From CAMLIZ01 sp036231905 (GTDB taxonomy: Bacteria > Pseudomonadota > Gammaproteobacteria > Burkholderiales > Burkholderiaceae_C), in contig NZ_JAZARE010000005.1 of assembly GCF_036231905.1 (NCBI RefSeq), positions 310,001 to 374,000 of the forward strand: a stretch of 64,000 bases of DNA. Direction: 5' to 3'. The position numbers and the translations under genes are program-made. Within the stretch, counting starts at the first letter, position 1. Each line of letters starts with the position of its first letter. This document shows positions 41,244-49,014 of this stretch, one piece after another. Under the pieces are notes generated by a model. The model worked only from the letters and a program-made list of their open reading frames with translations. It did not search any database and had not been told where the DNA came from.

Positions 41244-42671
41244 TCAGTTCACCGTTTTCGCCAGCGAGGCCTGCAGGCCGGCAAAGTCCAGCACCTTGCC
41301 CTTGTTGGCGGCTGCATAGGCGTTGGCCGCGTCCTTCTGCAAAAAGGCACTCAGCTGGCCCTTGGCATCGGCCACATACCAGCTGGTAGGCGCCAGCAGC
41401 TTGATGCGGTGCATCAGGTCATGCACGTACACCGCCCGCGTCTTCTGGCCGGCGGCTTCGATCTTGCGCAGGTCGACCAGTGCGTTCTCGATGCTGGCGT
41501 AGTGGCGCACCTTGGGCTCGCCCTGCACCCACACCGCCGCGGCGCGCTGCACGTCGGTGATCGGCTTGCCGGTGAGCGCGTCGTTGGCCTTGAGCGCCAG
41601 CTTGTCGCGGTTGGCCAGGCGCGTGTCGTAGTTCAGGCCCGCCTGCTTGAAAGCGGCGCGGATGTAGCGGTCGTCGATGAAGCTGTCGGCTTCGAGCGTC
41701 GATTCACGGCCCAGCAGCTTCAGCGTGGCTATGGATGTCTTGAGCGCCTGGCGGTACTCGGGCTTCCACGTGAAGTCGCGCGTCTGCAGGCCCAGCGGGC
41801 CGTGGTACAGGTAGTTCACCGCGGCCTCGATGCCGGTCACCTTCTCGATCAGCTCGCTGTACTTCTCGGGCTCGGCGGCGATGAGGCGATCGGCTTCGAT
41901 GGCCGCGCGCAGGAAGGCCACCACCACCTCGGGGTACTTCCTGGCGTACTCCTCGCTCACCAGCGAGCCGTGGTACGTGGGCGCGCTGGCCTGCGAGCCG
42001 TCATAGATCTTGCGGGCCACGCCGCGGTGCTCGAAGAGTTCGGCAAACGGCACGAAATCGGCATGCGCCTCGATCTTGTTGGCCTGCAGCGCGGGGCCGG
42101 CCACCTCGGGCGCCTGGGTGGTGATGGTCACGTCCTTCTGCGGGTCCCAACCTTGCGAGGCCACGGCGCGCAGCAGCATGCCGTGCGCGGTGGACGCAAA
42201 CGGCACCGAGATCGTGCGGCCCTTCAGCTCGGCCAGCGAGGTGATGTTGGACTGGCGCGGCACCACGATGCCGTTGCCGCTGCCCAGCGTGCTGCCCGAC
42301 AGCACCGTGATGAACAGGCTGCGCTTGCCCGCCTTGAGAAAAGCCGCGCCGTTGTTGGAGCCGGGAAAGTCGGCCATGGAGCCGATGTCCAGCTTGCCGG
42401 CCACCATCTCGTTGGTGAGCGGCGCGCCGGAGGTGAAGTTCTTCCACTGGATGTCGTACTGCACGTCCTTGTACTTGCCGTCGTGCGGCAGGTACTTCTC
42501 CAGCAGCTTGAGTTCGCGGATCAGCAGGCCGCCGGTGGCGCAGTTGATCGTGGTGTCCTGTGTGCCGATGGCCACGCGGATGGTCTCCGCGGCACCGGCC
42601 GACTGCAGGGTGAAGGCCAGCGCCAGCGCCAGCGCGGCCAGCGGCTTGAAGGGAGTGGGGATGCGGGTCAT
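41244..42671 (-). CDS. ABC transporter substrate-binding protein, large SsuA/NrtA-like
   Basis: 475 residues. Signal peptide to AGAA-ETI (about residue 28). IRVAIGTQDTTINCATGGLL, LDIGSMADFPGSNNGAAFL and SELKGRTISVPFASTAHGML-like stretches place it in the NMT1/SsuA group, but it is about 150 residues longer than SsuA, with an extra C-terminal part (HDLMHRIKLLAPTSWYVADA). Periplasmic receptor for an oxyanion or organosulfonate; ligand unknown. Confidence 0.9.
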   Translation of the reverse strand: MTRIPTPFKPLAALALALAFTLQSAGAAETIRVAIGTQDTTINCATGGLLIRELKLLEKYLPHDGKYKDVQYDIQWKNFTSGAPLTNEMVAGKLDIGSMADFPGSNNGAAFLKAGKRSLFITVLSGSTLGSGNGIVVPRQSNITSLAELKGRTISVPFASTAHGMLLRAVASQGWDPQKDVTITTQAPEVAGPALQANKIEAHADFVPFAELFEHRGVARKIYDGSQASAPTYHGSLVSEEYARKYPEVVVAFLRAAIEADRLIAAEPEKYSELIEKVTGIEAAVNYLYHGPLGLQTRDFTWKPEYRQALKTSIATLKLLGRESTLEADSFIDDRYIRAAFKQAGLNYDTRLANRDKLALKANDALTGKPITDVQRAAAVWVQGEPKVRHYASIENALVDLRKIEAAGQKTRAVYVHDLMHRIKLLAPTSWYVADAKGQLSAFLQKDAANAYAAANKGKVLDFAGLQASLAKTVN

Positions 42672-42681
42672 GGTGGTGGGC

Positions 42682-42924
42682 TCAACGAAGCAGATAGGGG
42701 ATGTCGACGTGCACGGCGCCTGTGGGGCAGTCCTTCTCGCAGGGCATGCAGTACCAGCACTCGTCGAACTTCATGTAGGCCGTGCCCTTGACCAGGTCGA
42801 TGGCCAGCACGTCCAGCGGGCACACGTCCACGCAGACGGTGCAGCCCTTGTGGGCGATGCACTTCTCGGAATCCACCGTGACGGGCACGGCGCTGGGGTT
42901 CAAGGCGATGGGAGCGATCTGCAT
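42682..42924 (-). CDS. Two-cluster [4Fe-4S] ferredoxin, AprB-like
   Basis: 80 residues with eight cysteines. Cys22-X5-Cys28-X2-Cys31-X3-Cys35-Pro and Cys56-X2-Cys59-X2-Cys62-X3-Cys66-Pro bind two [4Fe-4S] clusters. The expanded first motif (CIAHKGCTVCVDVCP) and the tryptophan/tyrosine-rich second (CWYCMPCEKDCP) recall the electron-transfer subunit of adenylylsulfate reductase. Start is 14 bp after the flavoprotein gene; the two almost certainly form one enzyme. Confidence 0.9.
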   Translation of the reverse strand: MQIAPIALNPSAVPVTVDSEKCIAHKGCTVCVDVCPLDVLAIDLVKGTAYMKFDECWYCMPCEKDCPTGAVHVDIPYLLR

Positions 42925-42938
42925 GGCGGCTCTTGGGG

Positions 42939-44675
42939 TCAGGCGGGAACGGGGTCGGCGGGCACGGCAATGCGCAGCTCGCGGTAGGCGTTGCGCTCGG
43001 TGTCGGCGATGGGGACGATGTAGGGCTCGATCGCGCGCTTGAAGTGCGTCATCGCGCCGCTGTCGCCCTTTCTCAGCTGCGCATGGCACAGCCACTCGGC
43101 GTCGTTGCGCTCGGGGTAGTCCACCCGCGCGTGATAGAGGCCCCAGCGGCTTTCGGTGCGGTACAGCGAGGCACGCGCGGCCATCTCGGCGCAGTCCCGG
43201 ATGGCGTGCACTTCCAGCGCGCGCATCAGCTCGTGCGGCTCGCGGGCCTTGAGCTGGGCCAGGTCCTCACGGATGGCCTCGAAGCGCTCCACGCCGATCT
43301 GCATCTTGCGCGTCACCTTGGGCGGCTGCAGGTAGTCGTTGACCATGCGGCGCAGCTTGTATTCCACCTGGCTGGGCGGCAGGCCCTTCTCGCGCTGCAG
43401 CGGCGCCCACACGCGCTGGCGCTCGGCCTCCACCTGCGCTGTATCCACCGCGGCGAATTCGTGTTCGGCGCAATAGGTCGCACTGCTTTCGCCGGCCAGG
43501 CGGCCGTACACGAACGCACCCAGCATGTAGTTGTGCGGCACGCAGGCCATGTCGCCGGCCGCATGCAGGCCGGGCACCGTGGTCTGCGCGTGTTCGTTCA
43601 CCCACACGCCCGAGGCGGAATGCCCGCTGCACAGGCCGATTTCGGAGATGTGCATCTCCACCATGCGCTCGCGGTAGTTGGTGCCGCGCCCGGCGTGGAA
43701 GCGCCCGCGGCTGGGCCGCTCGTTGGTGTGGAGGATGGTCTCGATGGTCGAGATCGTTTCTTCCGCCAGGTGGTCGAGCTTGAGGAACACGGGGCCCTTG
43801 CCACCCTGCAGCTCCTGGAAGAACTCCCACATCATCTGGCCGCTCCAGTAGTCGCACTCGATGAAGCGCTGGCCCTCGGCGTTGGTGGTGAAGCCACCGA
43901 AGGGGCCCGTGACGTAAGCGCAGGCTGGGCCGTTGTAGTCCTTGATCAGCGGGTTGATCTGGAAACACTCGATGCCCGAGAGCTCGGCGCCTGCGTGGTA
44001 CGCCATCGAGTAGCCGTCGCCCGCGTTGGTGGGGTTTTCGTAGGTGCCGAAGAGGTAGCCCGATGCGGGCAGGCCCAGGCGGCCGGCCGCGCCGCAGCAC
44101 AGCACCACCGATTTCGCGCGGATCACGTGGAAATCCGCCGTGCGGCAGTCGAAGGCCATGGCGCCCGCGATGCGGCCATCGTCCGCGGTGAGCAGCCGCG
44201 TGGCGACCAGCCGGTTGGTGATCTCCACTCGCGTGCGCTTCAGCTGCCGGTACAGCACCTTCTTGATGTCGTGGCCCTCCGGCATGGGCAGCACGTAGCT
44301 ACCCATGTGGTGCACCTTCTTCACCGCGTAGTCGCCGGTCTCGTCCTTCTCGAACTTCACGCCCCAGCGGTCCAGCTCCTCGATCATCGGAAAGCTGTTT
44401 TGCGCATACGCCATCACCGTCTTCTGGTTGACGATGCCGTCGTTGGCGATGGTGATCTCGCGCACGTATTGCTCGGGCGTGGCGTGGCCGGGGATCACCG
44501 CGTTGTTCAGCCCGTCCATGCCCATGCTGATGGCGCCGCTGCGCTTCACATTGGCCTTTTCCAGCAGCAGCACGCGTAAGCCCGGGTTGGCCTGCTTGGC
44601 CTTCACCGCGGCCATGGGGCCGGCGGTGCCGCCGCCGATGACCAGCACGTCCACTTCCTGTTCGATGGTGTTCAT
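42939..44675 (-). CDS. FAD-dependent reductase alpha subunit, AprA/fumarate-reductase superfamily
   Basis: 578 residues. FAD-binding VDVLVIGGGTAGPMAAVKA at residues 8-26, flavin region KRSGAISMGMDGLNNAVIPG, LCCGAAGRLGLPASGYLFG, and LHAAGDMACVPHNYMLGAFV near the cofactor. LCSGHSASGVWVNEHAQT is closer to AprA (GSHS...IWV) than to succinate dehydrogenase, and the paired small ferredoxin reinforces that. No Tat signal, so cytoplasmic. With an oxyanion/sulfonate importer next door it may oxidise sulfite or another sulfur intermediate; this is inference. True AprA is somewhat longer. Confidence 0.85.
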   Translation of the reverse strand: MNTIEQEVDVLVIGGGTAGPMAAVKAKQANPGLRVLLLEKANVKRSGAISMGMDGLNNAVIPGHATPEQYVREITIANDGIVNQKTVMAYAQNSFPMIEELDRWGVKFEKDETGDYAVKKVHHMGSYVLPMPEGHDIKKVLYRQLKRTRVEITNRLVATRLLTADDGRIAGAMAFDCRTADFHVIRAKSVVLCCGAAGRLGLPASGYLFGTYENPTNAGDGYSMAYHAGAELSGIECFQINPLIKDYNGPACAYVTGPFGGFTTNAEGQRFIECDYWSGQMMWEFFQELQGGKGPVFLKLDHLAEETISTIETILHTNERPSRGRFHAGRGTNYRERMVEMHISEIGLCSGHSASGVWVNEHAQTTVPGLHAAGDMACVPHNYMLGAFVYGRLAGESSATYCAEHEFAAVDTAQVEAERQRVWAPLQREKGLPPSQVEYKLRRMVNDYLQPPKVTRKMQIGVERFEAIREDLAQLKAREPHELMRALEVHAIRDCAEMAARASLYRTESRWGLYHARVDYPERNDAEWLCHAQLRKGDSGAMTHFKRAIEPYIVPIADTERNAYRELRIAVPADPVPA

Positions 44676-44696
44676 GTCGCTTCGTTGATGGGGAGG

Positions 44697-45437
44697 TCAG
44701 CCGCGCTGCAGGCGCAGGCGGTACTGGAAGGTGTCGCTGCGGCAGAGCAGGTGCTCGTAGTCCACCGGCACGCCGTGGCGGTCGTGCGTGAGGCGTTCGA
44801 TGCGCAGCACCGGCGCGCCGGCGTCCAGCCCCAGCAGCGCGGCCACCGGCGCGTCGGCCAAGGTGGCGTCGATGGCCAGGTCGGCATGGCCCAGCGGGCG
44901 GCCGCAGTCGGTTTCGAGGATGTGGAAGATGTCGCGCGAGGCCAGGTCCGCCTGCTGCACCCGTTCACCCAGCGCCGCGGGCAGCCAGGTGAGGTCCACC
45001 GACACCGGCTGGCCGTCGAGCAGGCGCACGCGGCGGATTTCCAGCACCTGTGTGTGCGGCGCCAGCTGCAGCGCCCGCGCCACAGCGGCCTGCGCCGGCA
45101 CCGGCCGCACATGCAGCACGCGGTTCAGCGTGTCGTGGCCGCGCGGCGCCATCGCTTCCGCAAAGCCCTGCAGCCGGCCCAGCTCCTGGTAGGGCTTGGC
45201 CTGCGCCACGAAGGAGCCCTTGCCCGGCACCTTGAAGATCAGCTGCGCATTCTCCAGGTCCGCCAGCGCCTGGCGCACGGTGATGCGGCTCACGCCGTAC
45301 TGCGCCATCAGCTCGCTTTCGCTGGGCATGCGGTCGTGCGGCTGCCAGGCGCCCGACACGATGCGCGCCCGCAGCTCCTCGCGGATGCGGCTGTGCAAGG
45401 TGACCTGGGCCGGCGAGGCCAGGGTGGGCGCACTCAT
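44697..45437 (-). CDS. GntR-family regulator, HutC subfamily (UTRA domain)
   Basis: 246 residues. Winged helix at residues 12-78 (MPSESELMAQYGVSRITVRQ, IFKVPGKGSFV) and a UTRA effector domain (LEIRRVRLLDGQPVSVDLTW, DRHGVPVDYEHLLCRSDTFQ). It sits 21 bp ahead of the flavoprotein gene and reads in the same direction, so it probably controls the cluster and itself. Two inverted repeats in the region upstream are operator candidates. Confidence 0.92.
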   Translation of the reverse strand: MSAPTLASPAQVTLHSRIREELRARIVSGAWQPHDRMPSESELMAQYGVSRITVRQALADLENAQLIFKVPGKGSFVAQAKPYQELGRLQGFAEAMAPRGHDTLNRVLHVRPVPAQAAVARALQLAPHTQVLEIRRVRLLDGQPVSVDLTWLPAALGERVQQADLASRDIFHILETDCGRPLGHADLAIDATLADAPVAALLGLDAGAPVLRIERLTHDRHGVPVDYEHLLCRSDTFQYRLRLQRG

Positions 45438-45461
45438 GAGGACGTGGTGGGACTGGTCATG

Positions 45462-45497
45462 TCAGGTGGGCTTCAGCGCAAGGCCTGTGCCACCTGA
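45462..45497. promoter_or_regulatory. Inverted repeat upstream of the HutC-type regulator
   Basis: TCAGGTGG (45462-45469) and CCACCTGA (45490-45497) are perfect 8-bp arms separated by 20 nt, starting 25 bp ahead of the GntR start. Position fits an operator of the regulator. Confidence 0.4.
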
Positions 45498-45506
45498 AAA
45501 GCCCCT

Positions 45507-46943
45507 TCACTGCTGGAAATGCAGCAGCATCGCGCCCCTCACTGCTGCATTTCCAACAGCGGCTGCACTGCACGCAGCAGCTGCGGTCCAGGCCGCCAAC
45601 GCCGCGCGCTGCGTGTAGCGGTTCACCGGCTTGGCCAGCCCCAGGTTCTCCCGCAGCGTGCTGCCTTCATAAGCCGTGCGGAACAGCCCGCGCCGCTGCA
45701 GCTCGGGGATCACCAAATCCACGAACTCGTTGAGCGACTGCGGCAGCACCGGTGGCATCACGTTGAAGCCATCGGCCGCGCCGTTTTCGAACCAGCGCTG
45801 CATCTCGTCGACGATCTTCTCCGGCGTGCCCACCACCACCCAGTGGCCGCGCGCGCCGGCCAGGTATTCGTACAGCTGGCGCACGGTGAAGCCTTCGCGC
45901 TTGGCCAGCTGCAGCACCACATGCTGTCGGCTGTTGCGGTCCTTCTCCGGCTCGGGGTAGTGAGGCGGCGGCGCGTCCAGATCCCACTTGGAGAGATCGA
46001 CACCCGGCCAGGCCTGCGCCAGCGTGGACAAGCCCACCGACGGATGGATCAGCTTCTGCAGCTCGGCCCACTTGCCCTCGGCCTCCGCCTGCGTGCGGCC
46101 GATCACCGGCGAGATGCCGGGCAGGATCAGCAGCTCGTCGCGGCTGCGGCCATACCGCACCATGCGGCCCTTCACGTCGTTGTAGAAAGCCTGTGCCTCG
46201 GCCAGGCTGGTCCACGCGGTGAACACCGCTTCGGCCGTGGCCGCGGCCAGCTCACGCCCCGGCTCCGACGAGCCGGCCTGCACGATCACCGGGTGGCCCT
46301 GCGGCGAGCGCTCGATGTTGAGCGGCCCCTGCACCTTGAAGTACTTGCCCACGTGATTGAGCGTGTGCAGCTTGTCGGGGTCGAAGTAGATACCGGAATC
46401 CGGGTCGCGGATGAAAGCGTCGTCCTCGAAGCTGTCCCACAGGCCTTTGACCACATGCAGGAACTCATGCGCCCGCTCGTAGCGGATTTCGGGGTCGGGG
46501 TGCTTGTCCAGCCCGAAGTTGCCGTGCACGTTGTCGGCCCCGGTGGTCACCACGTTCCAGGCCGCGCGGCCCTTGGAAATGTGGTCCAGCGACGCGAACT
46601 TGCGCGCCAGCAGGTACGGGTCCTCATACGTGGTGGACGCGGTGGCCACGAAGCCGATGTGCTGGGTGACCGCCGCCAGCGCGGCCCACAAGGTGACCGG
46701 CTCGAAGTGCGACACCCGGCCTTGTCGGCCGTGGGATTCGAGGTCGCCCTTGTGCCAGAGGCCCGGGCTGTCGGCCACGAACACCTGATCGAACAGGCCG
46801 CGCTCCGCGGTTTTGGCGACCTCGATGTAGTGATCGATGTTGACGCCCGAATCCACCTGCGACCCGGGGTGGCGCCAGGCAGCGACGTGGTGGCCGGTGG
46901 CCATGATGAAAGCGCCTAGGCGCAGTTGACGGGATGTGCTCAT
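45507..46943 (-). CDS. LLM-class flavin-dependent monooxygenase (NtaA/SnaA/DszA family)
   Basis: 478 residues. LRLGAFIMATGHHVAAWRHP, TAERGLFDQVFVADSPGLW, GFVATASTTYEDPYLLARKF, RAAWNVVTTGADNVHGNFG and VIVQAGSSEPGRELAA are typical of the FMNH2-dependent NtaA/DmoA/DszA group, which attacks organosulfur or N-acetate compounds and needs a reductase partner. The family body ends near LRENLGLAKPVNRY. The last 35 or so residues are a low-complexity alanine-rich tail (AWTAAAACSAAAVGNAAV) encoded partly by an inverted repeat. Together with the AprA-like enzyme and importer it suggests desulfonation. Confidence 0.9.
   Translation of the reverse strand: MSTSRQLRLGAFIMATGHHVAAWRHPGSQVDSGVNIDHYIEVAKTAERGLFDQVFVADSPGLWHKGDLESHGRQGRVSHFEPVTLWAALAAVTQHIGFVATASTTYEDPYLLARKFASLDHISKGRAAWNVVTTGADNVHGNFGLDKHPDPEIRYERAHEFLHVVKGLWDSFEDDAFIRDPDSGIYFDPDKLHTLNHVGKYFKVQGPLNIERSPQGHPVIVQAGSSEPGRELAAATAEAVFTAWTSLAEAQAFYNDVKGRMVRYGRSRDELLILPGISPVIGRTQAEAEGKWAELQKLIHPSVGLSTLAQAWPGVDLSKWDLDAPPPHYPEPEKDRNSRQHVVLQLAKREGFTVRQLYEYLAGARGHWVVVGTPEKIVDEMQRWFENGAADGFNVMPPVLPQSLNEFVDLVIPELQRRGLFRTAYEGSTLRENLGLAKPVNRYTQRAALAAWTAAAACSAAAVGNAAVRGAMLLHFQQ
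45514..45555. repeat. 14-bp inverted repeat at the 3' end of the monooxygenase gene
   Basis: TGGAAATGCAGCAG (45514-45527) and CTGCTGCATTTCCA (45542-45555) are perfect complements around a 14-nt loop. It lies inside the monooxygenase C-terminal codons and is followed (minus strand) by AGGGGCTTTTC, not a clean U-tract. Possible attenuator, operator or small inserted element. Confidence 0.6.
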
Positions 46944-47010
46944 TGCTTGCGGGGTGGCTGAGGTCGGTTGAAGGACCGGGCGTTAGCGCAAGCGGCGTGC
47001 CATTGGGAGA

Positions 47011-47039
47011 GGGGGTTTGGAGGGGTGGGGGTGTTGGGG
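47011..47039 (+). other. Potential G-quadruplex
   Basis: Four G-runs of 5, 4, 5 and 4 bases with loops of 6, 1 and 4 nt satisfy the classical G3+N1-7 rule. Further GGG runs follow at about 47052-47061. Located 68 bp upstream of the leftward monooxygenase start, on the plus strand. Confidence 0.6.
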
Positions 47040-47129
47040 AGGCAGCAGGTTGGGTGGGTGGTTGTCGGACTTGCAGCCGCCTAGGTTGCCTAGCTGGAAC
47101 GGCTCACGAACACAAGTGCGTCAGTTACG

Positions 47130-47158
47130 TTGACCGGCCAGCAACGCCTCTCTATCGT
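47130..47158 (+). promoter_or_regulatory. Sigma-70-like promoter of the two-gene island
   Basis: TTGACC (47130-47135), 17-nt spacer, TATCGT (47153-47158). The predicted leader is about 130 nt and ends with GGGAG ahead of ATG 47298. Confidence 0.45.
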
Positions 47159-47297
47159 CAACGCGGGCATGCACTTGGCTTCGGAATACACAGGAAGAAT
47201 TGCCAAGCCGCTCGGCTGATGCGATCCCTAGGCGGGTGACGTTTCCTGTCGTAACCTCCAGCTACATAACGACGCGTACCGCGGAAAGGGAGAAGTC

Positions 47298-48293
47298 ATG
47301 CTCGTTGGGCTAGCACCTTATCGTCTTGCCGTGCTAGGCAGGCATTCGACCACGGTACCTACGTGGAGCGAAGATCGCCGTAGAGGGCTTCCGCTTTGGG
47401 CATATGAGCTGCTGAGAGAGAATATTGGGGTCGTGCATCAGCACGGCGAGGTCAAGCGTTCGCGGATTGCACGACTCGCGCGAAATCGGGATAGCTCCGT
47501 TGTAGCGGGCATCATTCAGACCGGAATAAACGGTTTTTCGGCGGATCTAGTCAATACAATCACCGGCGTTGTAAGCCACAACCGGACAACGGAGGAAGCG
47601 GAATTTATTCCGTTCTTCTTCTTGATAGTAAGCCCTCCCGGTCTTGATTTCGGACTCTTGCTGCTTCAGAAATTTGGGGCGCTAGGTGTAAAGGACTTTT
47701 TCGTCGAGCCCATCGTAGCCTCTTTCACCTCCGAAAATCCAGGAAAGCGACTTAGAGTTACGCGACAGGTACCAAGCGACCTAGCAGTAAGATTGTTGCA
47801 GAACTCGATCATAAAAAAGGTCAAACTTATAAAATATCAAAATGTTGGTGACCTCGTGGATTCCCTAGGCCGGGGATTTCGAGAAAACACTAGTTCGATA
47901 GAATATGTATTGACATCTAAAACAGCCGACGGCTTTCCGCGAACCAATCGTTTCCTCGACGCCTTAACAATGCGGCGCAACCCGGTCGCATTGTTTGCAC
48001 TAGAGGGTTTCGAACACGACGCTGTCAAAATCGAGATCGAAGTAAATGGGCGTAAGAGAATCATTAACCTCGCGCGGCCGGACATTGTGTCCCCAGTAGT
48101 GGATGTTACGGATGACGTTACGCGAGGCCGCGACGGTCATCCAACGTGGCGTTCGTTGCTAACGTGTTTTTCGGACTACGCTGTGGACGCGTACCGCGAC
48201 GAGGGGCACGAGTTGGACATCGACATTAATATGGTTCAAGACGAGTCGGCTCGGCGTTTGCTGCGTGGTGAATTGGCAGTACCGCGAGCGTAG
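47298..48293 (+). CDS. Unknown soluble protein, first gene of a low-GC two-gene island
   Basis: 331 residues from ATG 47298, with AAAGGGAG 6 nt upstream. Codon use is visibly more A/T-rich than its neighbours (ATA, TTA, AAA common). No signal peptide or membrane helix. Recognisable internal blocks are SSVVAGIIQTGINGFSADLV, EAEFIPFFFLIVSPPGLDFG and LLLLQKFGALGVKDFF, followed by a charged beta-rich region (VKIEIEVNGRKRIINLARPD). The pattern recalls proteins I associate with anti-phage or mobile gene pairs, but I cannot name the family. Separated by 2 nt from the membrane-protein gene, so a coupled pair. Confidence 0.8.
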   Translation: MLVGLAPYRLAVLGRHSTTVPTWSEDRRRGLPLWAYELLRENIGVVHQHGEVKRSRIARLARNRDSSVVAGIIQTGINGFSADLVNTITGVVSHNRTTEEAEFIPFFFLIVSPPGLDFGLLLLQKFGALGVKDFFVEPIVASFTSENPGKRLRVTRQVPSDLAVRLLQNSIIKKVKLIKYQNVGDLVDSLGRGFRENTSSIEYVLTSKTADGFPRTNRFLDALTMRRNPVALFALEGFEHDAVKIEIEVNGRKRIINLARPDIVSPVVDVTDDVTRGRDGHPTWRSLLTCFSDYAVDAYRDEGHELDIDINMVQDESARRLLRGELAVPRA

Positions 48294-48295
48294 TC

Positions 48296-48856
48296 ATGTT
48301 GCACAAGTATTCTGCGAAGCAGATAGTTAGAGGGCAGATAAAGGCGCTAGTTGTGGGCGAGGCTCGGCCTTTCCGTGCTCTCCTTGTTTTTTTCGCACTT
48401 CCCATAATATCGCCGCTGGTTCAGTGTCTTCTCGGCCTCCATTTGACGGAATCGCTCGTCGGAATAGACATATCGGCGGCTGCGATTTTTGCAGGCCTTC
48501 TTTTAAATCTTCTGGTCGTTGTCTACGGACTGGCGCCGACGCAATCCGTGGGAGCCCTTTACGCTGACGAAAAGAGCGTATCCGAGCTTCGCGAGCTTGT
48601 GGAAATAACGTTTTATAGCATCTCTTATGCCGTTTTGATATGCGGCGTTTTAGTTGCTGCAGCAATCCTGGTCGTAACCGGGATTCAGTACGTTATGAGA
48701 GTTGCCGAGTTATTCGTTTACTACTTTGGTGCTCAGCTAATCCTCGCTATATTGCTTATTCTCCGGTTGTGCCACGGACTACTCGAGCACCGCCTTACTC
48801 CCATGGGGAGGTGGCGAGCACAAGAGTCCGATGAAATATGGAACAAAAAAGGCTAA
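48296..48856 (+). CDS. Four-helix membrane protein, second gene of the low-GC island
   Basis: 186 residues. Predicted membrane helices at about 28-48, 58-80, 107-130 and 138-160; a cytoplasmic basic N-terminus (SAKQIVRGQIK) and short basic C-terminus (RWRAQESDEIWNKKG). Low GC like its partner. Two-gene units of a soluble sensor plus a small four-helix protein are a frequent layout of membrane-acting defence systems (Kiwa is one example), but no family match is claimed. No terminator is obvious after the stop. Confidence 0.8.
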   Translation: MLHKYSAKQIVRGQIKALVVGEARPFRALLVFFALPIISPLVQCLLGLHLTESLVGIDISAAAIFAGLLLNLLVVVYGLAPTQSVGALYADEKSVSELRELVEITFYSISYAVLICGVLVAAAILVVTGIQYVMRVAELFVYYFGAQLILAILLILRLCHGLLEHRLTPMGRWRAQESDEIWNKKG

Positions 48857-49014
48857 GGATCGCTTTCTTTCGCTAAGGCTGGGTGGACGCTTCTGGCGCC
48901 GGGTCGGCCAAGCGTTCTTGAGGATGGGGGTGGCTACTTGGTGACAGCTTGAGAGGTGACTGCAGCTGCGCACCGGTCCTATGCTTATTCCATTCTTGCC
49001 AAAGCCCTGCCACC

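Larger units (their letters stand above)
46944..47297. other. 354-bp intergenic region with G-quadruplex motif and promoter
   Basis: No credible gene here. The left part is G-rich on the plus strand; the right part falls in GC and reads into the island. It contains a G4 motif at 47011-47039 and a sigma-70-like promoter at 47130-47158. The monooxygenase start (46943) lies on its left, in the opposite direction. Confidence 0.6.

Noticed and set aside
46934..47239. 101-residue open frame across the G-rich intergenic region
   Set aside because: Glycine/tryptophan-rich translation from G-runs, no ribosome site, overlaps the promoter of the island.
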